Part shown: one piece after another, positions 24,341-35,001 of the stretch
Layout of the letters: the number at the start of each line of letters is the position of its first letter
How positions within the stretch are numbered: position 1 is the first letter of the stretch
Assembly (NCBI GenBank): GCA_017433725.1
Contig: JAFRGQ010000049.1
Location: 1-41,188, forward strand
Length of the DNA stretch: 41,188 bases
Source of the DNA: Lachnospiraceae bacterium
GTDB taxonomy: Bacteria > Bacillota > Clostridia > Lachnospirales > Lachnospiraceae
Direction: 5' to 3'
Made by a program: the position numbers and the translations under genes
The notes under the pieces: generated by a model
What the model was told of the DNA's origin: nothing
Database searches by the model: none
What the model saw: only the letters and a program-made list of their open reading frames with translations

Positions 24341-26098
24341 TCACTTATATTCGTAAAGCCCCACAACACAGCTCTTCTTACAGAAACATATGCCATATGA
24401 CACCACGCCTGCATACCCGTCCTCAAGTATACCTTCAGCATAGCGCTTTGTACCGATCTGAGCAAATGCCTCTTCGAGGCCGCCCTGCATCTCATTAAAC
24501 TTTTTACGAACCTTGCATTCAAATATGTAGGCCGGATCTGATGGATTTTCAGGATACAGCACTATGTCCGGTCGTCCATCCCCTTCTTCCCGATTTGATC
24601 TTGCAGTGTAATCCTTCATACCGATCAACATAGAAAGGAGGTATCCATGATAAAACCCTTCGTCACTGTCAAAAGTGCTGATAGATCGCTTCAGAAAACC
24701 TGTCAGTATTTTACCGATTTTGCCCTCATCCTTTTCGATGACAGCAGCATACAGCTCTCTACGGTCCGCATTTTTAACAACATTATCGAACCATCCCTTG
24801 ATCTGATTTCGATATAAACTCCTTACTTCAAGGTTCGGTATACACATAGTGACATATATATCTTCCCCTTCTATTCTCTCCGAAACCTTTTTCAGGTATC
24901 CGGTAAAAAAGAGAAAGTTCCAGAAATTATCTTCCGACTGATAAATATCCCCGTACGTTATATCTTCATGAATCTTTTTCTCGATTGTACCTCCTCCGAT
25001 CAGGACATCCAATTCCTCTCTGACTTTCTCATCCGCCTTGAAAACCAATTCTCTCAATATTACATTTGAAGAGGTATTGGCCCAATACGGCTCCGGGAAA
25101 GCTTCCGGCATTGGAAGGTGTTCATATACATATTTCGTAACACTCCAGGGATTATAAATCTCATCCTTACCGAACAGGTAACCGTCGTACCATTTCCTGA
25201 CCTCATCAGATTTGTCTGCCATGCCGTATTCATCTATCATCCACATGGTTTCCTCTTCCGTAAAACCGAAAGACTCCGAAAATCTGCCCGAGCGTATGGA
25301 AATAATATTGAGATTGTTCATGCCCGTAAAAATGCTCTCCTTGCTTATTCGGAGGCATCCGGTGATTACCGCAAATGCAAGCGCATCATTCGTTTTCAGC
25401 GCCGCCTCAAAGAGCGACCGGATGAATCCCGACATTTCCTCATAGAAGCCTTCATGCCATGCATTTTCCAGCGGGACATCATACTCGTCAAGAAGAATGA
25501 CAGTACTGACGCCATGATATTTCTCCAGAAGTTCACTCAAAAGTTTTAATGCTTCTGCATATTTCACATATTCATCCTGAATAGCTTTGTTTCGTTCTTC
25601 CGGATTTTTAAACAGCTTCGCCCGTTCCATCCACGAACTTTCACCATGCATAAACTCCTGCGCAATTCTACGCTCCTCTCCTGTGAGAATTTCGGAGTTC
25701 GCAAGATAACTATGTCTTGAAAATTCGCTGTTGATTTCTCTTCTAAGTGCAAGAAATGCACCGGCAAAATCCTTCTGCTTAGCGCCCTTAAGGCTCAGCT
25801 TAATGACCGGATACTTTCCCATCTCACAGAGAACCGCATCGCCGCATTTCATTACTTTCATGCCCTCGAAGTATCTGCGCTTATCGATGACATTACCGTT
25901 CCGGTCGTACTCGATTTCGAAAAAGGTACGGAGCATGGACAGACCCAAGGTCTTTCCGAAACGTCTTGGACGGGTCAGGAGCGTTACCTTGCCGCCATTT
26001 TCCAGAATATCACGGACAAGCAGAGTTTTATCTACATAATACAGATCCTGGTCTATAAACTCTTTATAATTCTCGTATCCGATTCCGATCTTCTTCAA
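24341..26098 (-). CDS. AAA-ATPase-like / PD-(D/E)XK nuclease-like protein
   Basis: Protein of 585 residues of a type often found in many copies in Clostridia and Bacteroidetes (PF09820 plus PF08011). The N-terminus IGYENYKEFIDQDLYYVDKT leads into a Walker A TRPRRFGKTL (about 42-51). Walker B is VILLDEYDVP. The C-terminal nuclease motif is GRPDIVLYP...YIFECKV, with the Asp and Glu-x-Lys of PD-(D/E)XK enzymes. Biological role unknown; the family has been discussed as mobile or defence-linked, but nothing here proves it. No flanking repeats or transposase were seen. Confidence 0.82.
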   Translation of the reverse strand: MKKIGIGYENYKEFIDQDLYYVDKTLLVRDILENGGKVTLLTRPRRFGKTLGLSMLRTFFEIEYDRNGNVIDKRRYFEGMKVMKCGDAVLCEMGKYPVIKLSLKGAKQKDFAGAFLALRREINSEFSRHSYLANSEILTGEERRIAQEFMHGESSWMERAKLFKNPEERNKAIQDEYVKYAEALKLLSELLEKYHGVSTVILLDEYDVPLENAWHEGFYEEMSGFIRSLFEAALKTNDALAFAVITGCLRISKESIFTGMNNLNIISIRSGRFSESFGFTEEETMWMIDEYGMADKSDEVRKWYDGYLFGKDEIYNPWSVTKYVYEHLPMPEAFPEPYWANTSSNVILRELVFKADEKVREELDVLIGGGTIEKKIHEDITYGDIYQSEDNFWNFLFFTGYLKKVSERIEGEDIYVTMCIPNLEVRSLYRNQIKGWFDNVVKNADRRELYAAVIEKDEGKIGKILTGFLKRSISTFDSDEGFYHGYLLSMLIGMKDYTARSNREEGDGRPDIVLYPENPSDPAYIFECKVRKKFNEMQGGLEEAFAQIGTKRYAEGILEDGYAGVVSYGICFCKKSCVVGLYEYK

Positions 26099-26124
26099 CT
26101 TATGTTCCTCACGAATATATGCTT

Positions 26125-26910
26125 TTACTCCAACGTCTCGAACTTATCAAGAATCTCCTGAAAATTATCTCCGCCAAACTCCGAAAATCCAGTCACAAAA
26201 ATCACCGATGCATATTGTCCCTTCTGCTTTGATATCATCTGATACCACATCTCGGTCGTATACTCATCGGAAAGCGCCAGATCGCCCTTCACTCCGATCG
26301 CCGTGATGTCCTTCCCAAGGAATTTTGCCTCGGTCGTCGTCTTCTGAAGTTTCGTCAGTCCGGCTGCCTCCGCTTCCGAATAAAGTGTATCAGCGAGGAT
26401 CGCATTCCGCTCTTCATCCGAACCTACCACATCCGCAAGCCCGATCTTGACCAGCTTAACAACAATGGAGTTTCCGGTGACGGTGTTATTGGCGACCATA
26501 TCCGTGTAGACATTGTCAGCCTTGGCGAGTTTTGCAAATGTCGCATCCCCCTCAGACTCCTTAACTACCGCCTGATTCATCTGCTCAAGTTCCTTATCCG
26601 TTGCAAATTCCCAGTCCTCGTCGAGAACCAGCCTATATCCGAAATGCTCTTGCAGATAGACCTTCTGCGTGACTTTTTCATCTTCTGCACCGGCATCATC
26701 AGTGCTCGTATCTTTCTCCTGATCCTTTGCTGCCTGCTCAGACACTTTCTCATCCGGAATGCCTGACTCGTCCCAAACCCCGGACTCGTCTGCACTTATA
26801 TATACCTGGGTCTCCGTGACCTTACCGCCAAGAGACCGCGCGCTCTCTGCACATCCGCCGAGGGACAGGGCGAGGATGCCTGTCAGAAACAGTGCTGTCC
26901 ATTTCTTCAT
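26125..26910 (-). CDS. Lipoprotein of unknown function
   Basis: Exported lipoprotein of 261 residues: signal MKKWTALFLTGILALSLGGC with lipidated Cys20. An acidic Asp/Glu-rich linker (about 45-80) is followed by a compact domain beginning YLQEHFGYRLVLDEDWEF, which I do not recognise (perhaps a PsbP/Mog1-like fold, a guess). The ribosome site is weak (AAAAGA). Its promoter overlaps a 24-bp inverted repeat nearly identical to that of the glutamate-cysteine ligase operon, so the two may be co-regulated. It lies 26 bases before the AAA-ATPase gene start. Confidence 0.75.
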   Translation of the reverse strand: MKKWTALFLTGILALSLGGCAESARSLGGKVTETQVYISADESGVWDESGIPDEKVSEQAAKDQEKDTSTDDAGAEDEKVTQKVYLQEHFGYRLVLDEDWEFATDKELEQMNQAVVKESEGDATFAKLAKADNVYTDMVANNTVTGNSIVVKLVKIGLADVVGSDEERNAILADTLYSEAEAAGLTKLQKTTTEAKFLGKDITAIGVKGDLALSDEYTTEMWYQMISKQKGQYASVIFVTGFSEFGGDNFQEILDKFETLE

Positions 26911-26972
26911 AATCTTTTAAGCGCTGTACCCCGCTTCATTTAAGAGGCGGAGGAGCGCTCTTTCTCCTTTCA

Positions 26973-27021
26973 GATATAAGTACTGCATATCCACCTTTCA
27001 AGAACGCCTCGATGTTCTTGA
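26973..27021 (-). promoter_or_regulatory. Lipoprotein promoter with inverted repeat over the -35
   Basis: Minus strand: -35 TTGAAA (26996-27001), then TATATC (26973-26978) at 17 bases or TTATAT at 16. The palindrome TCAAGAAC-N8-GTTCTTGA (26998-27021) overlaps the -35 exactly as at 5968-5991; 18 of 24 bases agree, including all of GGCGTTCTTGA. The rest of 26911-27223 shows only a CTATAA/TTATAG repeat (27043-27075) and no gene. Confidence 0.55.
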
Positions 27022-27223
27022 CACGGCATGCAGCGGCTGCATCCTATAAGGCACAGCCTATGAGGCGTATTATAGCAGAAACCTGCTGTATTCGCACCCG
27101 GAATTGAGCCAATACACAAAATGCTCATATTTTCCTTCAGAAGAATAGCTGCTTTATAACTCCCTGACTAACAATTCTGAATTCACGAAAATGTGCCGGC
27201 TATTCTGATAATGCGATACATGC

Positions 27224-27814
27224 TCATATAATTCCTGCTTCCGTGATCACCGCCTGCATCTTCACATCATACCCGCAGACAGGAACCTCTCTTGCCTCCT
27301 GTACATCAAATGCCACCGCAACCAGATACGCATTCTCACACTTCTCAAGATACCTGTCATAGTACCCGGCACCCATTCCCAGCCTGCTCAATTCTCTGTC
27401 AAAGGCCGTGCACGGGCAAATCACAAGATCTATTTTCTCCGGTTCCACTTCTTCGGCGTATGCGGGGTTCGGTTCCGGTATTCCGAAAGCGCCCTTTTTC
27501 CATGCCTGCTCATCTGCTATATCAGCCTTATATGCACGCATCTGCGTTTTATCGACACACAGCGGATAGACATACTTCTTGTCCGGTGCAAGGTCCGGGA
27601 GTGTATCGAGTCGGACCTCTCCTCTGACCGCGCGGTAAAGCATGACGGTTTCCGCTTTTTTAAAAAAATCGCTGTCTAAAATATGCTGCATGATCATGGA
27701 AGATTTCTCACGCCGTTCTTCTCTAGTAAGGGAATCTCTCGCAGAAACTTTCTTTCTGCGGAGCTTTCTCTTCATATAGTCAAAATCGTATGCAGGTTGA
27801 AAGTAATCATACAT
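27224..27814 (-). CDS. 5-formyltetrahydrofolate cyclo-ligase
   Basis: ATP-dependent enzyme of folate one-carbon metabolism that converts 5-formyl-THF to 5,10-methenyl-THF. The 196-residue protein has the N-terminal basic helix KRKLRRKKVSARDSL, then VMLYRAVRGEVRLDTL. The family signature CPCTAFDRELSRLGMGAGYYDRYL contains the Gly-rich ATP loop (given here in two parts: CPCTAFDRE and LGMGAGYYDRYL). I chose ATG 27814 because GAGG lies eight bases upstream; the frame extends to 27877 but without a ribosome site. It is a housekeeping gene, with no clear tie to the neighbours. Confidence 0.9.
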   Translation of the reverse strand: MYDYFQPAYDFDYMKRKLRRKKVSARDSLTREERREKSSMIMQHILDSDFFKKAETVMLYRAVRGEVRLDTLPDLAPDKKYVYPLCVDKTQMRAYKADIADEQAWKKGAFGIPEPNPAYAEEVEPEKIDLVICPCTAFDRELSRLGMGAGYYDRYLEKCENAYLVAVAFDVQEAREVPVCGYDVKMQAVITEAGII

Positions 27815-27848
27815 TGTATATTCCTCAGTCTTTGTGTAGTCGGATTCT

Positions 27849-27962
27849 TGTGCATTCCTGCATGCTCTTGCAAACACAGTCAGTTGCTATGAGAAACGGT
27901 GCTGCTAAGAGTATCAAACCATATCACTGTGCATCTCTGCACGCCACTGCAAGCATAGTCAG
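27849..27962. repeat. Diverged 35-bp tandem repeat
   Basis: Segments at 27849-27883 and 27928-27962, offset by 79 bases, agree at roughly three quarters of positions (shared TGTGCAT, CTGCA, TGCAA, AGTCAG). It sits between the ABC exporter and the cyclo-ligase genes, with no coding sense. Confidence 0.4.
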
Positions 27963-27991
27963 CAGTAGGGGATCCTAATAGTGCTGATGTA

Positions 27992-29854
27992 TCAGCTCAG
28001 TCTCCCGCTCTCCATCTTGTAGATTCTGTCTGCAATCGAGAGCGTCGACTTTCTGTGCGACACCAGCAGCACAGTCTTCTCACCCGACCTCATGGACTCA
28101 GCCAGAGACTTCAGTATGATACCTTCGTTCAGAGAATCCAGGTTGCTCGTCGGCTCATCGAGCAACATAAGAGGTGCGTCGTGGAGAAAAGCCCTCGCAA
28201 TCCCGATCCGCTGCCGCTCGCCTCCGGAGAGTGTATCACCGAGCTCTCCGACTTCCGTGTCGTATCCATCCGGCAGCGTCATGATAAATTCATGAATAGA
28301 AGCTTTCTTCGCGGCTTCAACGATTTCCTCACGTGTCGCGTCAAGCCGCCCGATGGCGATATTGTTGGCGATAGAGTCATGGAACAGATATGTATCCTGC
28401 TCAACATAGGATTCCATATCGCGCAGGCTCGCGGTGTTGATCTCACGGATATCCACGCCCGACAGGCGGATTTGTCCGCTGTTTACATCCCAGAAACGCA
28501 TGAGGAGCCTCAGAAGCGTAGATTTTCCGGACCCCGATGCACCGTAGATGCCGACAACTTTGCCTTTCGGGATTTCGATCGTGTAATCGCTCAGGATATT
28601 TTCGCTGCTTTCCGCTTTTGCATTAACTGCATCTTCGGCTTCATCTTCCACTCCTGCAAGTTTGATGCTTTTGCCGCTGCTTTCCTCTTTCGTTTTTCTT
28701 CTGCTCTTTTTATTTCGGCCTGTCTCGCGGGTGTAATCACTATTATGCTCATCGTATGCAAATGTCACCCCATACGCTCCCGCGCCGTCAAATGCTTCAA
28801 CATCCATCCCATCCGTCACCTCCACGACCTGCGGTTCCTCCTCAAGGATCGACAGCACGCGCTCACCGGCGGCAAGCGTCTGGTTGAGACTGTTTGCGAG
28901 ATTTGAAAGTGCCAGGACAGGTCCGAAGGAGCCCATCATGGAGACGGTAGCCAGCAGTACATTTGAAAATGTCACATTCCCCTCTTTGTACTCATACATC
29001 ATAAAGAACAGCATGACGAAGGAGAAAATGAGGATTGCGGCATTTGTCAGAGAAGTCTGCGTCGCCTCGAGCCCGGCAAGCCCGCGCTGCAGCTTGCTCA
29101 GTCTGACCGAGCGATCCGCAATGTCCTTGCGTCGCATTTCTCCGCCATCATACTGAATCGTCTCGTCGACCCCGCGGATGGAATCAAGCACGTAACTGTT
29201 CAGCTCACCGAACCCGTTCCGGAACGCGAGCCCGCGCTCTCCTCCGGCGCGTCCGATCGCGAGCGGAATTGCCACACCGACTGTCAGGTAGGCTATGCAT
29301 GCGAGCAGACCGGCGAGAGCGCTCTGACGCCCGATAAACGCCGTCATAAATATGCTGACGATCACGGCAATCGCAATCGGCGAAATCGTATGCGCGTAGA
29401 ATACTTCGAGCAGTTCAATGTCCGAAGTGATGATTGAGATCAGATCGCCTCGGTCTTTCCCTTCAAGTTTTGCAGGGCAGAGGCGGCGTAAATTGGCAAA
29501 TACCTTATGTCTCACGATTGCGAGCAGTTTAAATGCGATGAAATGATTACAATATTGCTCTCCGTAATGGAGCACGCCTCGAAGTACCGCCACAAGAAAC
29601 AGGATCACGAAAAAGCTGCCGGTCGCTATAGGAAGTCTCACCGCGCCTTCGAGCGCCACGCCGCCGCTCGACAGCGAGTCAGACAGACCTTCGAGAAGCT
29701 TTGCCGCAGCCAGGATCGTGAGCGAGATGGCACACAGAAAACCGTTCACGCCGAGCATGATGGACAGCAGCATAACGGGAAGAAGGGGCTTTACGAGACC
29801 GATCAGCTGACCCATGATGACGATGCCGGGTCTGCGTTTACTGGTTTTCTTCAT
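27992..29854 (-). CDS. cydC: ABC exporter, CydC-like half-transporter
   Basis: Fused membrane/ATPase half-transporter of 620 residues. Six hydrophobic helices fill about 15-320. The ATPase has Walker A GASGSGKST, signature LSGGERQR, Walker B LMLLDEPTSNLD and switch His in VSHRKST. Pairing with a second half-transporter overlapping by 17 bases and its general look fit CydDC-type thiol exporters, but no cytochrome bd genes are present, so a lipid or peptide exporter is possible. Odd feature: between the first ATPase strand (VTFAY) and the next strand (YTIEIPKGK) there is a charged insert of about 50 residues rich in Lys, Glu and Ser. The partner has a similar insert at the same place. Confidence 0.78.
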   Translation of the reverse strand: MKKTSKRRPGIVIMGQLIGLVKPLLPVMLLSIMLGVNGFLCAISLTILAAAKLLEGLSDSLSSGGVALEGAVRLPIATGSFFVILFLVAVLRGVLHYGEQYCNHFIAFKLLAIVRHKVFANLRRLCPAKLEGKDRGDLISIITSDIELLEVFYAHTISPIAIAVIVSIFMTAFIGRQSALAGLLACIAYLTVGVAIPLAIGRAGGERGLAFRNGFGELNSYVLDSIRGVDETIQYDGGEMRRKDIADRSVRLSKLQRGLAGLEATQTSLTNAAILIFSFVMLFFMMYEYKEGNVTFSNVLLATVSMMGSFGPVLALSNLANSLNQTLAAGERVLSILEEEPQVVEVTDGMDVEAFDGAGAYGVTFAYDEHNSDYTRETGRNKKSRRKTKEESSGKSIKLAGVEDEAEDAVNAKAESSENILSDYTIEIPKGKVVGIYGASGSGKSTLLRLLMRFWDVNSGQIRLSGVDIREINTASLRDMESYVEQDTYLFHDSIANNIAIGRLDATREEIVEAAKKASIHEFIMTLPDGYDTEVGELGDTLSGGERQRIGIARAFLHDAPLMLLDEPTSNLDSLNEGIILKSLAESMRSGEKTVLLVSHRKSTLSIADRIYKMESGRLS

Positions 29855-31748
29855 GTTTCGGCCTCCTTTCTGTCTTCACAGCCGGCTTCCTCCTGCGGCC
29901 GGCGGCTGCATCTTTCTGTCCCTTACCGTAGGATTCCAACGCACGTTGCCGTCTGAACAGCTTTCGGTAGGAGCCTCCATTTGTTATGAGCTCCCTGTGC
30001 GTACCGCTCTCGATGATCCGCCCGCCCTCGAGCATGTAGATGCGGTCGGAGGAGACGACATTTGCAAGTCTGTGGGAGATCAGGATAACGGTCCTGGTCT
30101 TCGCGAGCTGATGAATCACCCTCATGATCAGCTCCTCACTCTCCATATCAATGTTGGAGGTAGCTTCGTCAAATATATACACCGGCGTATTATGCAGCAA
30201 AGCCCTTGCGAGCGCGAGCCGCTGGCGCTGACCGCCGGACAGATTGCTGCCGTTCTCGGCGATATCGGTGTCAAGATCCTTCTCTTTATCAAGATTGACC
30301 AGTTTCAGAATCTGCGTCAACTGCTCATCCGTCGCTTGTGGATTCCCGAGTGAAAGATTCTCCCTGACTGTCCCCTTGAACAGGTGGCTGTTATTCGACA
30401 CCAGCGTGATCGTATCCATGAGACTCTTCTCATTGATTTCCGAGAGCTCGCTCCCGCCTATCGTCACACTGCCGCGATAGCCCCGGTTTCGTCCCATGAG
30501 GATGCCGGCCACCGTGCTTTTTCCGCAGCCGGACAGTCCTACGAGGGATGTAAAGGAACCCATCGGGAAGTCCATGGAGATATTCCGGAGAACATCGCGG
30601 GGTGCCTCATCAGCCTCATATCCGGTCCTTTCGTCGGACTTCTCTTTGGCTGCACCCGCCTTCTTCGTTTTCTTTCCACCGGACATTACTTCTGCTTCAA
30701 GCCCCGCCTTCCTCGCAGCATATGCGAAGGAAAGGTCGCGGATACATATGTCATAACTCCCCTCACCGATCTCAATCGTCTTCTTCTCCGGCTCCGGGAG
30801 ATCCAGCAGGTGAAAGATCTTGTCACTGGCCGCCATACCGTTCATCGCGATGTGGAAATAGGAGCCGAGAAGACGCATCGGCAAGAAGAACTCAACTGCG
30901 AGCAGGATGATCCAAAGCGCTCCGGGAAAATCGATCTCCCCGTTCAGGTAACCGTTTATCGTGATGATCATACCCAGAGCCGCTCCGCCGTAGGCAATGA
31001 CGTCCATAATGATGATGGAGTTCAGCTGCATTTGAAGTACTTTCATCGTGATGACGCGAAAGCGCTCGCTCTCAGCATCCATCTGCTTGGCCTTCTTTGC
31101 GTCCGCGCGGTATATTTTCAGCGTTGTCATGCCCTGCAGGTTCTCGAGGAAGCTGTCGCCGAGACCTGCGTAAATATCCCAGTACTTTGAGAGAAGCCGC
31201 TTGGCTATTTTCTGGACCATCATAATGACGCCCGGAATAAGAGGAACGCACACGAGCAATACAAGACTCGCTTTCAGGCTCACACGGAAGAGTACGGCAA
31301 ACAGCGTCAGCGGCGCGATCAGGCTGTAAAAAAACTGGGAGAGAAATTTTCCGAAGTAGGTCTCGAGCTGTTCAACTCCCTCTCCCGCCAGCTGCACGAT
31401 CTCCGAAGTCGGCACCTGCTCGCGGTAGGAAGCGCCCAGTCGAAGAAGCTTGGCGTAAATCTTATCGCGTAGAATGCGTTTGACGTCAACACTCGCTTCA
31501 AATGAAGCCCTGGCCGCTCGTCGGTTCGCAATAAAACGTGCAAGGCCCGCGACGGCGATCATGATCATATACCGCCTGTAAACGAACGCATCACCGTACG
31601 TCACGGAACAAAGAACGCCCCAGAGGAGATGGGTGATTGAATACATCAGAACAATCTGGGCAATGAGGGCGACCCATTGCCAGAAAACCTGGAAAATGAT
31701 GTATTTCCTTGCGTGTGACAGCATCTTAATTAGTCTTGTCTTGATCAT
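29838..31748 (-). CDS. cydD: ABC exporter, CydD-like half-transporter
   Basis: Half-transporter of 636 residues: transmembrane part about 10-320, then an ATPase with Walker A GLSGCGKST, signature LSGGQRQRLALARALL, Walker B VYIFDEATSNID and switch His in ISHRLAN. It is translated first, and its end overlaps the partner gene, so a heterodimer is expected. Like the partner it carries a charged insert (about 45 residues, Lys/Glu/Ala-rich) after LSFAYAA, between the A-loop strand and the strand before Walker A. The start at 31748 lies eleven bases after AAGGAG. If it is a true CydDC, cysteine or a glutathione-like thiol would be exported, which would connect with the two glutamate-cysteine ligases. 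That link is only an inference. Confidence 0.78.
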   Translation of the reverse strand: MIKTRLIKMLSHARKYIIFQVFWQWVALIAQIVLMYSITHLLWGVLCSVTYGDAFVYRRYMIMIAVAGLARFIANRRAARASFEASVDVKRILRDKIYAKLLRLGASYREQVPTSEIVQLAGEGVEQLETYFGKFLSQFFYSLIAPLTLFAVLFRVSLKASLVLLVCVPLIPGVIMMVQKIAKRLLSKYWDIYAGLGDSFLENLQGMTTLKIYRADAKKAKQMDAESERFRVITMKVLQMQLNSIIIMDVIAYGGAALGMIITINGYLNGEIDFPGALWIILLAVEFFLPMRLLGSYFHIAMNGMAASDKIFHLLDLPEPEKKTIEIGEGSYDICIRDLSFAYAARKAGLEAEVMSGGKKTKKAGAAKEKSDERTGYEADEAPRDVLRNISMDFPMGSFTSLVGLSGCGKSTVAGILMGRNRGYRGSVTIGGSELSEINEKSLMDTITLVSNNSHLFKGTVRENLSLGNPQATDEQLTQILKLVNLDKEKDLDTDIAENGSNLSGGQRQRLALARALLHNTPVYIFDEATSNIDMESEELIMRVIHQLAKTRTVILISHRLANVVSSDRIYMLEGGRIIESGTHRELITNGGSYRKLFRRQRALESYGKGQKDAAAGRRRKPAVKTERRPKHEENQ

Positions 31749-31889
31749 CCTCTGTAATACTCCTTGATTAGTAACTGTACTGCTATCGAAAAATTTCTTT
31801 AAGAATTTTTAGCCCTCATAAGCACGGCTCCGTATAACTATATGTAAACAAACTAAACTAAAACAAAAAAGAAAATGGGAGAAAATAAA

Positions 31890-32267
31890 ATGGAAGCACT
31901 TAACAATGTTGATTTTTCAATGTCTATGCCGTCAATGACATCACTCATCTTCAGCGTCGCAATTCTTGTCCTCACAGCAGTAATCCTCTACAAGCTTTTC
32001 GAGAAAGCCGGCGTACCGAGCTGGAAGGCACTGATTCCGTTCTATAATATTTTTACACTGTATGAGATCTCATGGGGCAACGGCTTCTACTGCCTGCTTC
32101 TTCTCATCCCGATCGTAAACTTCATCGCTATGGCTATTACAGCATACAAGCTGGCTAAGGCTTTCGGCAAGGGAACAGGATTCGCTATCGGCCTCTTCTT
32201 CTTCCCAATGATCGGCGAAGGCATCCTTGCTTTCGACAATTCCAAGTACCTCGGTGTACAGGCTTAA
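31890..32267 (+). CDS. Small integral membrane protein, DUF5684-like
   Basis: Protein of 125 residues with four hydrophobic segments: LIFSVAILVLTAVILYKLF (about 18-36), a middle pair around YCLLLLIPIVNFIAMAI, and FAIGLFFFPMIGEGILAF. The motif KAGVPSWKALIPFYN is typical of DUF5684-type proteins, whose function is unknown. GGGAG eight bases upstream supports ATG 31890 over the in-frame ATG at 31875. It is monocistronic, ended by the hairpin at 32317-32343. Confidence 0.72.
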   Translation: MEALNNVDFSMSMPSMTSLIFSVAILVLTAVILYKLFEKAGVPSWKALIPFYNIFTLYEISWGNGFYCLLLLIPIVNFIAMAITAYKLAKAFGKGTGFAIGLFFFPMIGEGILAFDNSKYLGVQA

Positions 32268-32316
32268 GCCTTTACGAAGCAGGGATAATAACAATAGATA
32301 TATCACACACTTAAAA

Positions 32317-32343
32317 AAGAGGATGTCGAATCGACATCCTCTT
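32317..32343. terminator. Bidirectional terminator
   Basis: AAGAGGATGTCGA pairs with TCGACATCCTCTT, with an A-run before it and a pyrimidine-rich end after it. It lies between the convergent membrane-protein gene and HPr gene. Confidence 0.85.
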
Positions 32344-32363
32344 CCATTCGCGTATAATTCTAA

Positions 32364-32621
32364 TTACAGATTAGCCTTAAGGAAAGCTTCCAGAGCTGCT
32401 GCGTTGTCAGCCTCTGCTCCGCCGGAAACCTGAACTTCGATTTCGTTGCCCTGCTTTACGCCGAGGGACATGAGGTTCATGAGCTTCTTGCCATCTGCAG
32501 ACTTGCCGTTTGCAAGAACCTTAACATCGGAATCATACTTCTTGATTTCCTTAACGAGAGCGCCTGCCGGACGAGCATGGATACCAACCGGATCTGTGAT
32601 TACATACTTGAATGATGTCAT
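32364..32621 (-). CDS. ptsH: HPr-family phosphocarrier protein
   Basis: PTS phosphocarrier of 85 residues that relays phosphate from enzyme I to sugar-specific EIIA proteins. The active His15 sits in VGIHARPAG, and the family's MSLGVKQG follows at 51-58. Residue 46, the Ser phosphorylated by HPr kinase for catabolite repression in Bacilli, is Lys here (GKKLMNLMSLG), so CcpA-type signalling through this HPr should not work. AAAGGAG precedes the start. It lies next to a 6-phospho-beta-glucosidase gene, a PTS-linked hydrolase, but has its own promoter. Confidence 0.92.
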   Translation of the reverse strand: MTSFKYVITDPVGIHARPAGALVKEIKKYDSDVKVLANGKSADGKKLMNLMSLGVKQGNEIEVQVSGGAEADNAAALEAFLKANL

Positions 32622-32711
32622 AGTTATCTGTTCTCCTTTACATTTTGTTGCGGGTTTGTATTTTTCATCGCGGCATCCTGCCGAAATGTTCCCTTTCCGC
32701 TGTTAGGGATT

Positions 32712-32741
32712 ATTATATCATATTCACGCGGAATGTGACAA
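32712..32741 (-). promoter_or_regulatory. HPr promoter
   Basis: Minus-strand -35 TTGTCA (32736-32741), 18 bases, consensus -10 TATAAT (32712-32717). It lies between the GH1 stop and the HPr start. Confidence 0.7.
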
Positions 32742-32795
32742 ACGAATCGCTTTTTTTCAACTTCTTTTAGCAATTTTTTCCTGAAAATACGGGCT

Positions 32796-34265
<1,470 letters not shown>

Positions 34266-34434
34266 TCACCTGCCTAAATCTGCCTTATACCTGTTGTCAC
34301 ATGCTCTCATGCCCCGAAAATTCTGCTGCATTTTGTTAAATATGCACAGCTTCTCGTTATCGCATAGACATATTTATTATACAACAAACCAAGAAATAAT
34401 CATATACCCAAACCATTTTTGTGCAAAAAAGCGA

Positions 34435-34458
34435 AACCCCGGCCTCCCGGCCGGGGTT
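34435..34458 (-). terminator. Terminator of the oxidoreductase operon
   Basis: Perfect 10-bp stem AACCCCGGCC / GGCCGGGGTT around TCCC. On the minus strand it is followed by TTTCGCTTTTTTG, 14 bases past the last gene. Confidence 0.88.
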
Positions 34459-34472
34459 GTATTTATACTTAT

Positions 34473-35000
34473 TTAATCAAGATATGTCTTCAGCGCTGCC
34501 AGATTAGCCGGAAGGAATTTAGCCTTGCGGCCTGAGAACATCTTCTCGATCTGCTCACGCACGGTCTCCTCTTTCACGATTCCTGTCTCCTTCAGAATCG
34601 CACTCAGCATGACGATGTTGGACGCTCTCTCATTGCCGAGATCATGCGCGATATCGTTGCACGGAATCTCGAACACATCGCAGTCCTTGCGGTCGGAGGT
34701 CACCGGAACGAGAGAACTGTTGATAAAGATCTTGCCTCCCGGAACCACCATCGACTGGAACTTTGTCAGAGACGGCAGATTCATAACTACGAGCACATCT
34801 GCCTCGTTGATCAGCGGGCAACTGATCGCACGATCGGAAACGACCACGGTGCAGTTGGCTGTGCCGCCGCGCATCTCCGGGCCGTAAGACGGCAGCCATG
34901 TTACTTCAAGTCCTTCTTCCATTGCCGCTTTGGCGATCATCTGGCCGATTGCAAGGGCGCCCTGTCCGCCTGCGCCGGCAAAAAACAATTTTTTCTTCAT
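34473..35000 (-). CDS. 2-oxoacid:ferredoxin oxidoreductase, gamma subunit
   Basis: Gamma subunit (175 residues) of a four-subunit VOR/KOR-type enzyme that interconverts 2-oxoacids plus CoA with acyl-CoA, CO2 and reduced ferredoxin. The N-terminal FFAGAGGQGALAIGQMIAKAA and the later YGPEMRGGTANC are the family's conserved parts; together they contact the CoA and TPP region. The start at 35000 follows GGAGGG and is one base after the beta stop; the frame extends to 35066 only by running through beta. Last gene before the terminator. Confidence 0.88.
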   Translation of the reverse strand: MKKKLFFAGAGGQGALAIGQMIAKAAMEEGLEVTWLPSYGPEMRGGTANCTVVVSDRAISCPLINEADVLVVMNLPSLTKFQSMVVPGGKIFINSSLVPVTSDRKDCDVFEIPCNDIAHDLGNERASNIVMLSAILKETGIVKEETVREQIEKMFSGRKAKFLPANLAALKTYLD

Positions 35001-35001
35001 A

